64,000 bases of DNA from the NCBI RefSeq assembly GCF_000718255.1, contig NZ_JOFJ01000005.1, positions 248,001 to 312,000 of the forward strand, given 5' to 3'. The position numbers were made by a program, and so were the translations under genes. Positions within the stretch are counted from its first letter, which is position 1, and each line of letters starts with the position of its first letter. Positions 17,885 through 25,421 of this stretch are shown here, in pieces. Origin of the DNA: Spirillospora albida (lineage in GTDB: Bacteria > Actinomycetota > Actinomycetes > Streptosporangiales > Streptosporangiaceae). The notes beneath the pieces are model-generated. The model did no database searches and was not told the DNA's origin. It saw only the letters and a list, made by a program, of their open reading frames with translations.

Positions 17885-17900
17885 ATCATTGATCAATGAT
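17885..17900. promoter_or_regulatory. Probable GntR operator
   Basis: ATCATTGATCAATGAT is a perfect 16-bp palindrome lying between the divergent GntR gene and the dehydrogenase operon. It resembles TGATCA-centred sites used by FadR/FCD regulators. The surrounding AT-rich stretch stands out against the GC-rich background. Confidence 0.65.
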
Positions 17901-17959
17901 GATCGGTGGGTGTCGTGGCGATCCTACGGCGCCCGCCCGGAAACAGGAAGGTCGCCGAG

Positions 17960-19135
17960 ATGGCCGAGACCCCCACCCGGTCCGCCGCCCGGTCCGCAGG
18001 CGAGGCCGCACCGGCCCGCGCCCGCAGGTCGCGCGGGCCGCGCACGCCGCGTCCCGGACCCGGGCTCCCGCAGCCGCCCGACACCGCCGGGGCGGAGGCG
18101 CCCGACACCGCCGTCCCCGCGGCGCCCGACACCGCCGGGACGCTCGTCGGCTTCTACCGGCAGATGCTGCTCGTCCGGCGGTTCGAGGAGCGCGCGGCCC
18201 GCGCCTACACCGAGGCGAAGATCGGCGGGTACTGCCACCTCAACCTCGGCGAGGAGGCGACCGTCGTCGGGCTGATGGCGGCGCTGCGCCCCACCGACTA
18301 CCTGTTCACCAACTACCGCGAGCACGGCTACGCGCTCGCCAAGGGCATCGGCGCCGACCGCGTCATGGCGGAGCTGTACGGCCGCTCGACCGGCGTGTCC
18401 AAGGGCTGGGGCGGGTCGATGCACCTGTTCGACGCCGAGGCCCGGCTGCTCGGCGGGTACGGCATCGTCGGCGGCCAGGTCCCGCTCGCCGCGGGCGCCG
18501 CCCTCGCCGTCTCCTACAAGGGCGGCGACGACGTCGTCATGTGCCAGATGGGTGACGGGACGACCGCCATCGGCGGCTTCCACGAGGCGCTGAACATCGC
18601 CGCCCTCTGGGACCTGCCCGCCGTCTTCGTCGTCGTGAACAACGGCCTCGGCATGGGCACCGCCGTGGAGAGGTCCGCCGCCGAGCCCGAGCTGTGGAAG
18701 CGCGGCGCCGCGTACCGGATGGCGAGCGCCCGCGTGGACGGCACCGACGTCGTCGCCGTCCGGGACGCCGCCCGCCTCGCCGTCGAGCGGGCCCGCAGCG
18801 AGAGCCGGCCGTACCTGCTGGAGGCCGTCAGCCCCCGCCTCAAGGGCCACTCCGTCGTCGACCCCGCGCGGTACCGGTCGAAGGAGGAGAAGGACGCCCT
18901 CAAGGACGCCGACCCCGTCGCGCGGACGGCGCGGCGGCTGGCCGACGCCGGGATCCTGTCCCCCGAGGACCGCGACCGGATCGACGCCGAGGTCACCGCC
19001 GAGGTCGAGGCCGCCGCCGCGTTCGCCGACGCCAGCCCGCAGCCGGACGTCTCCACGCTGTTCGACTACACCTACGCCACCCCGGTCGCGGGCGAGCAGC
19101 GCCGGCTGCCCGCCGACCCCGTGTTCCGGTCCTGA
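17960..19135 (+). CDS. 2-oxoacid dehydrogenase E1 component, alpha subunit
   Basis: Thiamine diphosphate enzyme that decarboxylates a 2-oxoacid (or acts on acetoin) and passes the acyl group to E2. 391 residues. After an unusual Ala/Pro/Arg-rich N-terminal extension of some 60 residues, the E1alpha fold begins at FYRQMLLVRRFEERA; the ThDP motif runs from GDGTTAIGGFHEALN to VVVNNGLGMGT. GKGWGGSMH-like sequence (SKGWGGSMHLF) is the conserved active-site loop. ATG 17960 has AGGAAGG 8 bp upstream; a GTG at 17906 is in frame but less well placed. The operon has E1alpha, E1beta and E2, no E3. Confidence 0.87.
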   Translation: MAETPTRSAARSAGEAAPARARRSRGPRTPRPGPGLPQPPDTAGAEAPDTAVPAAPDTAGTLVGFYRQMLLVRRFEERAARAYTEAKIGGYCHLNLGEEATVVGLMAALRPTDYLFTNYREHGYALAKGIGADRVMAELYGRSTGVSKGWGGSMHLFDAEARLLGGYGIVGGQVPLAAGAALAVSYKGGDDVVMCQMGDGTTAIGGFHEALNIAALWDLPAVFVVVNNGLGMGTAVERSAAEPELWKRGAAYRMASARVDGTDVVAVRDAARLAVERARSESRPYLLEAVSPRLKGHSVVDPARYRSKEEKDALKDADPVARTARRLADAGILSPEDRDRIDAEVTAEVEAAAAFADASPQPDVSTLFDYTYATPVAGEQRRLPADPVFRS

Positions 19136-19145
19136 GGAGCGTCCG

Positions 19146-20159
19146 TTGGCAACCGTCACCTACCGCCAGGCACTCCGGGACACGCTGCGCGCCGAGATGC
19201 TGCGCGATGAGAACGTCCTGCTCATGGGCGAGGAGATCGGCCTCTTCGAGGGCTCCTACAAGATCACCGAGGGGCTGCTGAAGGAGTTCGGGCCGCGCCG
19301 CGTCCGCGACACCCCGATCGCCGAGGAGGGCTTCGTCGGAGCCGCCATCGGCGCCGCCATGCTCGGCCTCCGCCCGGTCGTCGAGATCATGACGATCAAC
19401 TTCTCGCTGCTCGCGCTCGACCAGATCGTCAACCACGCCGCGAAGATCTACGGGATGTTCGGCGGGCAGGCCAGCGTCCCGCTGGTCATCCGCACGCCGG
19501 GCGGCGGCGGGCAGCAGCTCGGCGCCACCCACTCGCAGAACGTCGAGCTGTTCTACGCGTTCATCCCCGGCCTGAAGGTCGTCGCGCCGAGCACGCCGGC
19601 CGAGGCGTCCGCGATGCTGAAGGCCGCGATCCGGGACGACGACCCCGTCCTGTTCCTGGAGAACCTCGCGCTCTACAACACCAAGGGCGAGCTGCCGGAC
19701 GCGATCGACGCCGTCGAACCGGCCGAGATCGGCCGCGCGGCCGTCACCCGGCCCGGCACCGACATCACGATCATCGGCTACTCGCGGATGGCGCGGGTCG
19801 CCGCCGAGGTCGCCGACACACTCGCCGCCGAGGGGATCTCCGCCGAGGTCGTCGACCTGCGCAGCCTGCGTCCGCTCGACCGGGAGACGATCGTCGCGTC
19901 CGTGCGCAGGACCGGCTGCGCGGTCGTCGCCGAGGACGACTGGCTGACCTACGGCATCGGCGCCGAGATCGCCGCGACCGTCCAGGAGGGCGCCTTCGAC
20001 TGGCTGGACGCGCCCGTCCGCCGCGTCGCGATGGCCGAGGTGCCCCTCCCCTACGCGAAGTCCCTGGAGACGGCGGCGCTGCCGTCCGCCGGCTCCCTGC
20101 TCACCGCCGTCCGCGCCACCCTCGCCGCGACCGGCCGCGCCCTGGAGCCCGCTTCATGA
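19146..20159 (+). CDS. 2-oxoacid dehydrogenase E1 component, beta subunit
   Basis: 337 residues, starting at TTG 19146 behind TGAGGAG. It has the transketolase-like pyrimidine domain with GEEIGLFEGSYK, TPIAEEGFVGAAIGAAMLG, and the C-terminal domain with IIGYSRMARVA and VDLRSLRPLD, as expected for PdhB/AcoB. It completes the heterotetrameric E1 with the preceding gene; its stop overlaps the start of the E2 gene. The sequence resembles both pyruvate and acetoin dehydrogenase subunits, so the natural substrate is left open. Confidence 0.87.
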   Translation: MATVTYRQALRDTLRAEMLRDENVLLMGEEIGLFEGSYKITEGLLKEFGPRRVRDTPIAEEGFVGAAIGAAMLGLRPVVEIMTINFSLLALDQIVNHAAKIYGMFGGQASVPLVIRTPGGGGQQLGATHSQNVELFYAFIPGLKVVAPSTPAEASAMLKAAIRDDDPVLFLENLALYNTKGELPDAIDAVEPAEIGRAAVTRPGTDITIIGYSRMARVAAEVADTLAAEGISAEVVDLRSLRPLDRETIVASVRRTGCAVVAEDDWLTYGIGAEIAATVQEGAFDWLDAPVRRVAMAEVPLPYAKSLETAALPSAGSLLTAVRATLAATGRALEPAS

Positions 20160-21367
20160 CCGAGATCCTCATGCCCCGCCTCTCCGACACGATGGAGGAG
20201 GGCGTCGTCAGCTCCTGGCAGAAGAGGCCCGGCGACGAGGTCAGGGCCGGCGACGTCCTGTGCGACATCGAGACGGACAAGGCCGTCATGGAGTACGAGG
20301 CGTACGAGGACGGCGTCCTCGACAGGATCCTGGTGGCGGAGGGCGAGACGGCGGCGATCGGCGCCCCCATCGCGGTCATCGCCCCGGCGGGCGGCGTCCC
20401 CGCACCCGATCCGGCTCCGGCCCCCGCGCGGGCACCCGTACCCGAACCCGAATCCGAGCCGGAGTCCGCGCCCCTGGCGGTGCGGCGTCCGGACGGTGCG
20501 CGTCCGCCCTCGTCCCCGCTGGCCCGGCGCCTCGCCCGCGACCACGGGGTGGACCTCGCCGCGCTGACCGGCTCAGGTCCGGGCGGGCGGATCGTCCGCG
20601 CCGACATCGAGGCCGCGATCCGCGCCGAGGCGTCCGCCGTCCCCGCCGCGCCCGAGCCCGTCCGGACCCGGGCGCAGGACGATCCGGACGTCGAGGCCGT
20701 CCCGCTGAACCGGTTCCGCAAGGTCGCCGCGCGGCGGCTCACCGAGAGCAAGCGGGACGCGCCGCACTTCTACCTGAACCGGGAGGTGGACGCGGGCGCG
20801 CTGGCGGCGTTCCGCGCCACGCTCAACGAGGTCCTCGCCCCCGCACGGGTCAGCGTGAACGACCTGGTCGTGAAGGCGGTCGCGACGGCGCTGCGCGAGC
20901 ACCCGGAGGTGAACGTCTCCTACACCGAGGACGCGCTGCTGTTCCACGGGCGCGTGCACGTCGGCGTCGCGGTCGCCGTCCCGGACGGCCTGGTCGTCCC
21001 CGTCGTCCGGGACGCGGACCGCAAGAGCGTGTCGCGGATCGGCGCGGAGACCCGCGAGCTGGCGGTCAGGGCCCGCGAGGGGAGGCTGGGCGCGCAGGAC
21101 ATGTCGGGCGGGACGTTCAGCGTGAGCAACCTCGGCATGTTCGGGGTCGGCTCGTTCTCGGCGGTCATCAACCCGCCGGAGGCGGCGATCCTCGCGGTCG
21201 GCGCCGTCCGCGACGAGCCGGTGGTGCGGGACGGCCGGGTCGTCCCGGGCAAGCGGATGGCGGTGACCCTGTCGGTCGACCACCGCGCCTGCGACGGCGC
21301 CACCGCCGCGAAGTTCCTCGCCCGCCTCGCGGAACTCCTGGAGAACCCGCTGCTCATCGTCGCGTGA
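20156..21367 (+). CDS. 2-oxoacid dehydrogenase E2, dihydrolipoamide acyltransferase
   Basis: 403 residues in three parts: one N-terminal lipoyl domain (1-80) with lipoyl-lysine Lys42 in ETDKAVMEYE; a Pro/Ala linker; a peripheral subunit-binding domain (SPLARRLARDHGVDLAALTG); and the catalytic acyltransferase core ending in DHRACDG, where His and Asp are the active-site residues. A single lipoyl domain is at the short end for actinobacterial E2 proteins. ATG overlaps the E1beta stop. No dihydrolipoamide dehydrogenase is encoded here, so E3 must come from another locus. Confidence 0.88.
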   Translation: MTEILMPRLSDTMEEGVVSSWQKRPGDEVRAGDVLCDIETDKAVMEYEAYEDGVLDRILVAEGETAAIGAPIAVIAPAGGVPAPDPAPAPARAPVPEPESEPESAPLAVRRPDGARPPSSPLARRLARDHGVDLAALTGSGPGGRIVRADIEAAIRAEASAVPAAPEPVRTRAQDDPDVEAVPLNRFRKVAARRLTESKRDAPHFYLNREVDAGALAAFRATLNEVLAPARVSVNDLVVKAVATALREHPEVNVSYTEDALLFHGRVHVGVAVAVPDGLVVPVVRDADRKSVSRIGAETRELAVRAREGRLGAQDMSGGTFSVSNLGMFGVGSFSAVINPPEAAILAVGAVRDEPVVRDGRVVPGKRMAVTLSVDHRACDGATAAKFLARLAELLENPLLIVA

Positions 21368-21421
21368 AGGAGGGCGGGCTTCGACTTGTCGTCTGACTGA
21401 CGATATGTGATCCTTGCTGGC

Positions 21422-22066
21422 ATGTCGGTAGATATCCCGCTCGGTCCGCTCATGGAGCCCGCCTTCCACCTCGGCGGCGTCCCCACCACCTGGGCCGAAC
21501 TCCTCGGCTTCGCCACGGGCGCCGTGAACGTTTGGCTCGTCGTCCGGCAGAACATCCTCAACTGGCCCATCGGCATCGCGAACGTGATCCTGCTCGGGCT
21601 CGTCTTCCTGGACAGCGGGCTCTACGCCGACTCCGGGCTCCAGGTCGTCTACATCGGCCTGCAGTGCTACGGCTGGTGGGTGTGGCTCTACGGCGGGGAC
21701 GGCCGCGACACCCTGCCCGTCCGGCGCACCACGTCCCGCGAATGGGGCGCGCTCGTCGCGGCGGGCGTGGCGGGGACCGCCTTCCTGACCTGGATGCTGT
21801 CGGTCTGGACCGACTCCACCGTCCCCTTCTGGGACGCCCTCACCACATGCCTCTCGCTCATGGCGGTCTACGGCCAGTCGAAGAAGCTCGTCGAGTCGTG
21901 GTGGATCTGGATCACCGCCGACCTCGTCTACATCCCGCTGTACTTCTCCAAGGACCTCAAGCTGACGAGCGCGCTCTACATCGTCTTCCTGACCCTCTGC
22001 GTCCTCGGCCTGTCCGCGTGGCGCAAGGACCTGCGGACGCGCGCCGCCGCCGAAGCCGCGGCATGA
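21422..22066 (+). CDS. pnuC: Nicotinamide riboside transporter
   Basis: Membrane protein of about 214 residues with the PnuC pattern: ELLGFATGAVNVWLVVRQNILNWPIGIANV, GLQCYGWWVWLYGG (conserved W/Y stretch lining the substrate path) and SWWIWITADLVYIPLYF. It facilitates uptake of nicotinamide riboside, which the following nadR product phosphorylates and adenylates to NAD. Start ATG 21422 is best by homology though it lacks a clear ribosome site; GTG 21407 is in frame. The stop overlaps the start of nadR. Upstream, TCGTC and GACGA form a short inverted repeat (21389-21403) that might be regulatory. Confidence 0.9.
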   Translation: MSVDIPLGPLMEPAFHLGGVPTTWAELLGFATGAVNVWLVVRQNILNWPIGIANVILLGLVFLDSGLYADSGLQVVYIGLQCYGWWVWLYGGDGRDTLPVRRTTSREWGALVAAGVAGTAFLTWMLSVWTDSTVPFWDALTTCLSLMAVYGQSKKLVESWWIWITADLVYIPLYFSKDLKLTSALYIVFLTLCVLGLSAWRKDLRTRAAAEAAA

Positions 22067-23178
22067 CCCGGTACGCGCACGGCCTCGTCGTCGGGAAGTT
22101 CTACCCGCCGCACGCCGGCCACCACCACCTCATCGACAGCGCCGCGGCGGTGTGCGACCGCGTCACCGTCGTGGCCGCCGCGTCCAGCGTGGAGAGCATC
22201 CCCCTCGCGCTGCGGACGGCCTGGCTGCGCGAGGTCCACCGGCAGCCGAACGTCGAGATCGTGCCCGTCGTGGACGACGCGGAGATCGACTACGACTCGG
22301 GTGAGGCGTGGTCGGCGCACGTCGCCGCGTTCCGCGCCGGGCTCGCGCTCCGCTCCGGCCTCGGCGTGTCCGTCCCGCCGGTGGACGCGGTGTTCAGCTC
22401 GGAGGCGTACGGCGCGGAGCTCGCCGCCCGGTTCTCCGCCGCGCACGTGCCCGTCGACCCGCCGCGCGCCCGGTTCCCGGTCAGCGGCACCGCCGTCCGC
22501 GACGACCCGGCCGGCGCCTGGGAGTGGCTCGCGCCGCCCGTCCGAGGGCACCTCGCCCGCCGCGTCGTGGTCGTCGGCGCCGAGTCGACCGGGACGACGA
22601 CGCTCGCGCGCGCCCTCGCCGCGCACTTCGCCGGGCGCGGCGGCGTCTGGGCGCCGACCCGCTGGGTGCCGGAGTACGGCCGCACCTACACCGAGGAGAA
22701 GCTCGCCGCCGCGCGCCGCGCCGCCGCCGACCCGGACCTGTGGCTGGACGACCTGACCTGGGAGTCCCCCGAGTTCACGCTGATCGCCGAGCGGCACGCG
22801 GCGCTCGAGGAGGCCGCCGCCCGCTCCGGTTCGCCCCTGCTGGTCTGCGACACCGACGCGTTCGCGACCGCGCTGTGGCACGAGCGGTACCTCGGCTCCC
22901 CCGCCCCCGAGGTGGAGGCCGTCCACGCCCGCACCCCGCACCATCTGTGGATTCTGACCTCACCCGACGGCGTCCCGTTCGAACAGGACGGCTGGCGCGA
23001 CGGCGAGGCCATCCGCACGTGGATGTCCTCCCGCTTCCAGGAGGAACTGGAGGAGCGCGGCCTGCCGCACATCACCGTGACCGGCCCCCACGAGCGGCGC
23101 CTCGCCGCGGCCGTCGCCGCGACCGAGGACCTCCTCGCGAAGGGCTGGGCGTTCGCCGCGCCGCTCACCCCTCCATGA
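22063..23178 (+). CDS. nadR: Bifunctional NMN adenylyltransferase / ribosylnicotinamide kinase, NadR-like
   Basis: 371 residues with two domains. The N-terminal nucleotidyltransferase (about 1-150) has GKFYPPHAGHHHLI, containing the HxGH site (17-20), and a SGTAVR motif at its end. The C-terminal kinase (about 165-360) starts with the P-loop GAESTGTTTLA (172-182) and has WVPEYGRTYTEE and CDTDAFAT like other NadR kinases. Unlike Escherichia NadR there is no DNA-binding domain. The usual P-loop lysine is replaced by Thr178, which is odd for a kinase. Overlap with pnuC (ATGA) supports a joint salvage route from nicotinamide riboside to NAD. Confidence 0.88.
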   Translation: MTRYAHGLVVGKFYPPHAGHHHLIDSAAAVCDRVTVVAAASSVESIPLALRTAWLREVHRQPNVEIVPVVDDAEIDYDSGEAWSAHVAAFRAGLALRSGLGVSVPPVDAVFSSEAYGAELAARFSAAHVPVDPPRARFPVSGTAVRDDPAGAWEWLAPPVRGHLARRVVVVGAESTGTTTLARALAAHFAGRGGVWAPTRWVPEYGRTYTEEKLAAARRAAADPDLWLDDLTWESPEFTLIAERHAALEEAAARSGSPLLVCDTDAFATALWHERYLGSPAPEVEAVHARTPHHLWILTSPDGVPFEQDGWRDGEAIRTWMSSRFQEELEERGLPHITVTGPHERRLAAAVAATEDLLAKGWAFAAPLTPP

Positions 23179-23233
23179 CCGCGCCGCCCGACGGCCCCTC
23201 GCCGCCCGAGGCGACGCACATCCCCGACCCGGC

Positions 23234-23521
23234 TCAGCCCGCCCAGGTGAGCGAGACGATGCGGAACTCGCGGATGTCCGCCATCACCAGGTACTCGGCG
23301 ATCGCGGGGAGGCCGTGCAGGGCGTAGGAGTAGTGGACCCCCACATCGTCCAGCGGGGCGCCCGGGGGCGGGAGGCCCACGGCGATCGCGCCCCCGCCGA
23401 TCTCCGCCAGGGCGCACAGCCTCTCGACGAGCTCGTCGTGCACGGGCTCGGGCAGGGACGTGAGCACGTCCGACACGCTCTCGGTGCAGAAGACCGTCCA
23501 GCCGCGCTCGAATCCGCTCAC
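23234..23521 (-). CDS. Small protein, possible toxin partner of the DUF6247-like gene
   Basis: About 95 residues from a GTG that overlaps the stop of the upstream gene (GTGA). The sequence begins SGFERGWTVFCTESVSDVL, has an amphipathic helix (PEPVHDELVERLCALAEIGG) and ends in VMADIREFRIVSLTWAG, a helix-then-strand layout loosely like RelE/ParE toxins. I do not recognise a definite family. Size, order after a small possible antitoxin and coupling suggest a toxin-antitoxin pair, but no catalytic residues can be pointed to. Confidence 0.55.
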   Translation of the reverse strand: MSGFERGWTVFCTESVSDVLTSLPEPVHDELVERLCALAEIGGGAIAVGLPPPGAPLDDVGVHYSYALHGLPAIAEYLVMADIREFRIVSLTWAG

Positions 23522-23799
23522 CCGGAGGAGCGACGCCGCAGGGTCTCGGCGAGCGGCACGCGGTCGCGCCCGGCCATCGCGTCGGCGAGCCGGCGCGCGT
23601 GGTCCGGATCGCGCTCCAGGGTCGCCTGCGCCCACCACGCGGTGATCACGTCGTCGAGCTCGGGCCCCTGCCGGGCCGTCATGACCTGCTCGAGAAAGAG
23701 CCTGCGCAGATCGTCGGGCAGCGCCTCGCTGATCGCCCCGATCGTCCGCGGCACCTCGGGAGGCTCACAGCCGAACGGTTCGACGGCCTGTGCGCTCAT
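23518..23799 (-). CDS. DUF6247-like small protein, possible antitoxin
   Basis: 93 residues, ATG behind a GGGAGGG site. The stretch PPEVPRTIGAISEALPDDLRRLFLEQV looks like the actinobacterial DUF6247 family, proteins found in two-gene modules with small partners. It is acidic and helical. The downstream gene overlaps its stop, so both are co-translated. The pair lies directly downstream of two tRNA genes on the same strand, so they could share a transcript. Function is not known. Confidence 0.6.
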   Translation of the reverse strand: MSAQAVEPFGCEPPEVPRTIGAISEALPDDLRRLFLEQVMTARQGPELDDVITAWWAQATLERDPDHARRLADAMAGRDRVPLAETLRRRSSG

Positions 23800-23898
23800 G
23801 TCCCTCCCGACGGTCCGGTGCGGTCATCGCTCTCGCGTCCACCGAGACCATACTCGCCCCCACCGACACGATGGGCCCGGCGAACACGCCGGAGTCAG

Positions 23899-23971
23899 GG
23901 CGATCGTCCGGGATCGAACCGGAACCTCCGGGGCCACAGCCCGGCGTGCGGACCTCCACACCGCGAACGCC
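23899..23971 (-). tRNA. tRNA-His(GTG)-like gene with degenerate D-arm
   Basis: On the minus strand the sequence folds as a cloverleaf: acceptor with one T-T mismatch, anticodon stem of five G-C pairs around loop CTGTGGC (anticodon GTG, His), and a perfect T-arm with loop TTCGATC. The flanking bases give G-1 opposite C73, the hallmark of tRNA-His. The D-arm is abnormal: positions 8, 14 and 21 are not the conserved T, A and A. CCA is not encoded. It begins one base after the end of the tRNA-Arg. It may be a functional odd tRNA or a decaying copy. Confidence 0.6.
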
Positions 23972-23972
23972 G

Positions 23973-24045
23973 TGTCTTCGGCAGGATTCGAACCTGCGAC
24001 CTCCTGGTCCGCAACCAGGCGCGCTCTCCCCTGCGCCACGAAGAC
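23973..24045 (-). tRNA. tRNA-Arg with anticodon GCG
   Basis: Canonical 73-nt cloverleaf on the minus strand: a 7-bp acceptor stem (GTCTTCG/CGAAGAC), D-stem GCGC/GCGC with loop AGGGGAGA, anticodon stem CCTGG/CCAGG with loop TTGCGGA, five-base variable loop and T-arm GCAGG-TTCGAAT-CCTGC, discriminator A, no encoded CCA. The anticodon (24010-24012) is GCG, reading CGC. An A at the D-loop position and C35 agree with arginine identity. Bacteria normally read CGC with an inosine-modified ACG anticodon, so a GCG tRNA-Arg is unusual. Confidence 0.85.
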
Positions 24046-24101
24046 CCGCACCACCCAAGGTGCCGGACGGGACGACCTCGGGCAACGGGTTTTCCGGCCG
24101 C

Positions 24102-24353
24102 TCAGCGGACGGGGCGCGGCGCGTCCAGGACGCTGCGCAGCTCGCGGAGCGCCTCGTAGACGCGGAGCTTGACCACGTCGACCGGCACCCCGAGGGTGGC
24201 GGCGGCCTCGTTGACGGAGCGGTCGCGCAGGACGGTCTCGGTGAGGATCTCGCGGTGCGCGGGCCGCAGCGACCGGAAGGCCCGCGCGACCGCCGGCGGG
24301 CGCTCCCGCCGGCCCGGCGCGGCGGGGAGGAACGAACCGGTGTTCTTGCTCAT
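24102..24353 (-). CDS. Orphan sigma-70 region 4-like protein
   Basis: 83 residues (or 87 if translation begins at GTG 24365). The C-terminal 55 residues, AFRSLRPAHREILTETVLRD followed by SVNEAAATLGVPVDVVKLRV and a REL-x-LR end, match the -35-reading helix-turn-helix of ECF sigma factors. No region 2 is encoded before it: the upstream sequence gives only a short basic, Pro-rich tail. It could be a DNA-binding regulator derived from a sigma factor, a split sigma subunit or a decayed gene. No anti-sigma gene is adjacent. Confidence 0.7.
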   Translation of the reverse strand: MSKNTGSFLPAAPGRRERPPAVARAFRSLRPAHREILTETVLRDRSVNEAAATLGVPVDVVKLRVYEALRELRSVLDAPRPVR

Positions 24354-24457
24354 TCGCAGTTCCACGCCACGAACTTCGCATCCCGGGGCACGTCTGGCTG
24401 CCCGTTTATACCTCGCTTAAGGCGGCGTTGAGCAAGCGCGCAGGGCGGCCCGCACCG

Positions 24458-25300
24458 TCAGCCCGGCACGGCCCGCAGCCGGACGGGTTCGCGCCGGTCG
24501 AGGGCCTCGGCGGTCGCCTCGTCGCCCGGCAGGTAGACGATCAGCTGCTGGTCGTCGGCGACCGGGAGTTCCAGCGTCTCGTAGACGAGCCGCAGCTCGC
24601 CCAGGGACGGATGGACGAACCGCTCGGCCCCATTGCGGTTCGGGAGCCGCGGCGGCCCGCCGGCGCGGCGGCCGAACGGGGCGCCCGCGGTGATGGTCAG
24701 CTCGTCGACGAGGTCGCGCAGGTGCGGGTCGTCGGAGGCGAAGCCCGCGCGGAGGGCGGCGACGCGCTCGTCGGCGACGTGCTCCCAGTCGGGGTAGGCG
24801 GTCCTGGCGCGCTCGTCGGTGAAGTGGAAGCGGGTGAGGTTGGGCGGCGCGCCGTCCAGGAGCCCGACGGGGCGGGCGAGGCGGTCGTAGCCGCCCGTCC
24901 AGGCGAGGATGTCGCCGAGCCGGTTGACCAGGAGAGCGGGCGCGGGTTCCAGGCGGGCCACCAGCGCCCGGACGGACGGCCGCACCGCGACGGTCGGGGG
25001 CACCCCCGCGCAGCACGCGCCGAGACCCCGGCCCTTGGCGAGGATGCGCAGGTGGACGCGGGCGTCGGCGGGCAGCAGCAGCGCGTCCGACAGGGCCCCG
25101 AGCACCTCGGCGGACGGGTGCCGGTCGCGGCCCTGCTCCAGCCGGGTGAGGTACTCCACGCTGATCCCGGCCAGGGTCGCGAGCTCGGACCGGCGCAGGC
25201 CCGGCGTCCGGCGGCGGCCCCCGGACGGCAGGCCGACCTCGGCGGGGGTGACGGCCTCGCGTCGCGCGCGCAGGAACGCGCCCAGCTCTCTGTCGCTCAC
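24458..25300 (-). CDS. MmyB-like helix-turn-helix transcriptional regulator
   Basis: 280 residues. The N-terminal XRE-type domain (RRTPGLRRSELATLAGISVEYLTRLEQGRDRHPS) and the C-terminal ligand-binding domain with ADERVAALR and HPSLGELRLVYETLELP are typical of the large actinobacterial MmyB family. It is divergent from an NADPH-dependent FMN reductase gene 122 bp away; in this family the neighbouring oxidoreductase is usually the regulated target. The ligand of the C-terminal domain is unknown. Confidence 0.88.
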   Translation of the reverse strand: MSDRELGAFLRARREAVTPAEVGLPSGGRRRTPGLRRSELATLAGISVEYLTRLEQGRDRHPSAEVLGALSDALLLPADARVHLRILAKGRGLGACCAGVPPTVAVRPSVRALVARLEPAPALLVNRLGDILAWTGGYDRLARPVGLLDGAPPNLTRFHFTDERARTAYPDWEHVADERVAALRAGFASDDPHLRDLVDELTITAGAPFGRRAGGPPRLPNRNGAERFVHPSLGELRLVYETLELPVADDQQLIVYLPGDEATAEALDRREPVRLRAVPG

Positions 25301-25421
25301 GGTCGGAATCTACCCGCGGCCGCGCTCGGGAGGGTGGCCCTGTCAGGGCCTGTATAACGGCGGCCTCCCTGCGGCGCCCGCGGCGCGCGAGGTTGGAGGC
25401 ACCGCAACGAAGGAGACCACC

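Noticed and set aside
23800..23898. A third tRNA in the array
   Set aside because: No T-arm or anticodon arm could be folded next to the tRNA-His-like gene.
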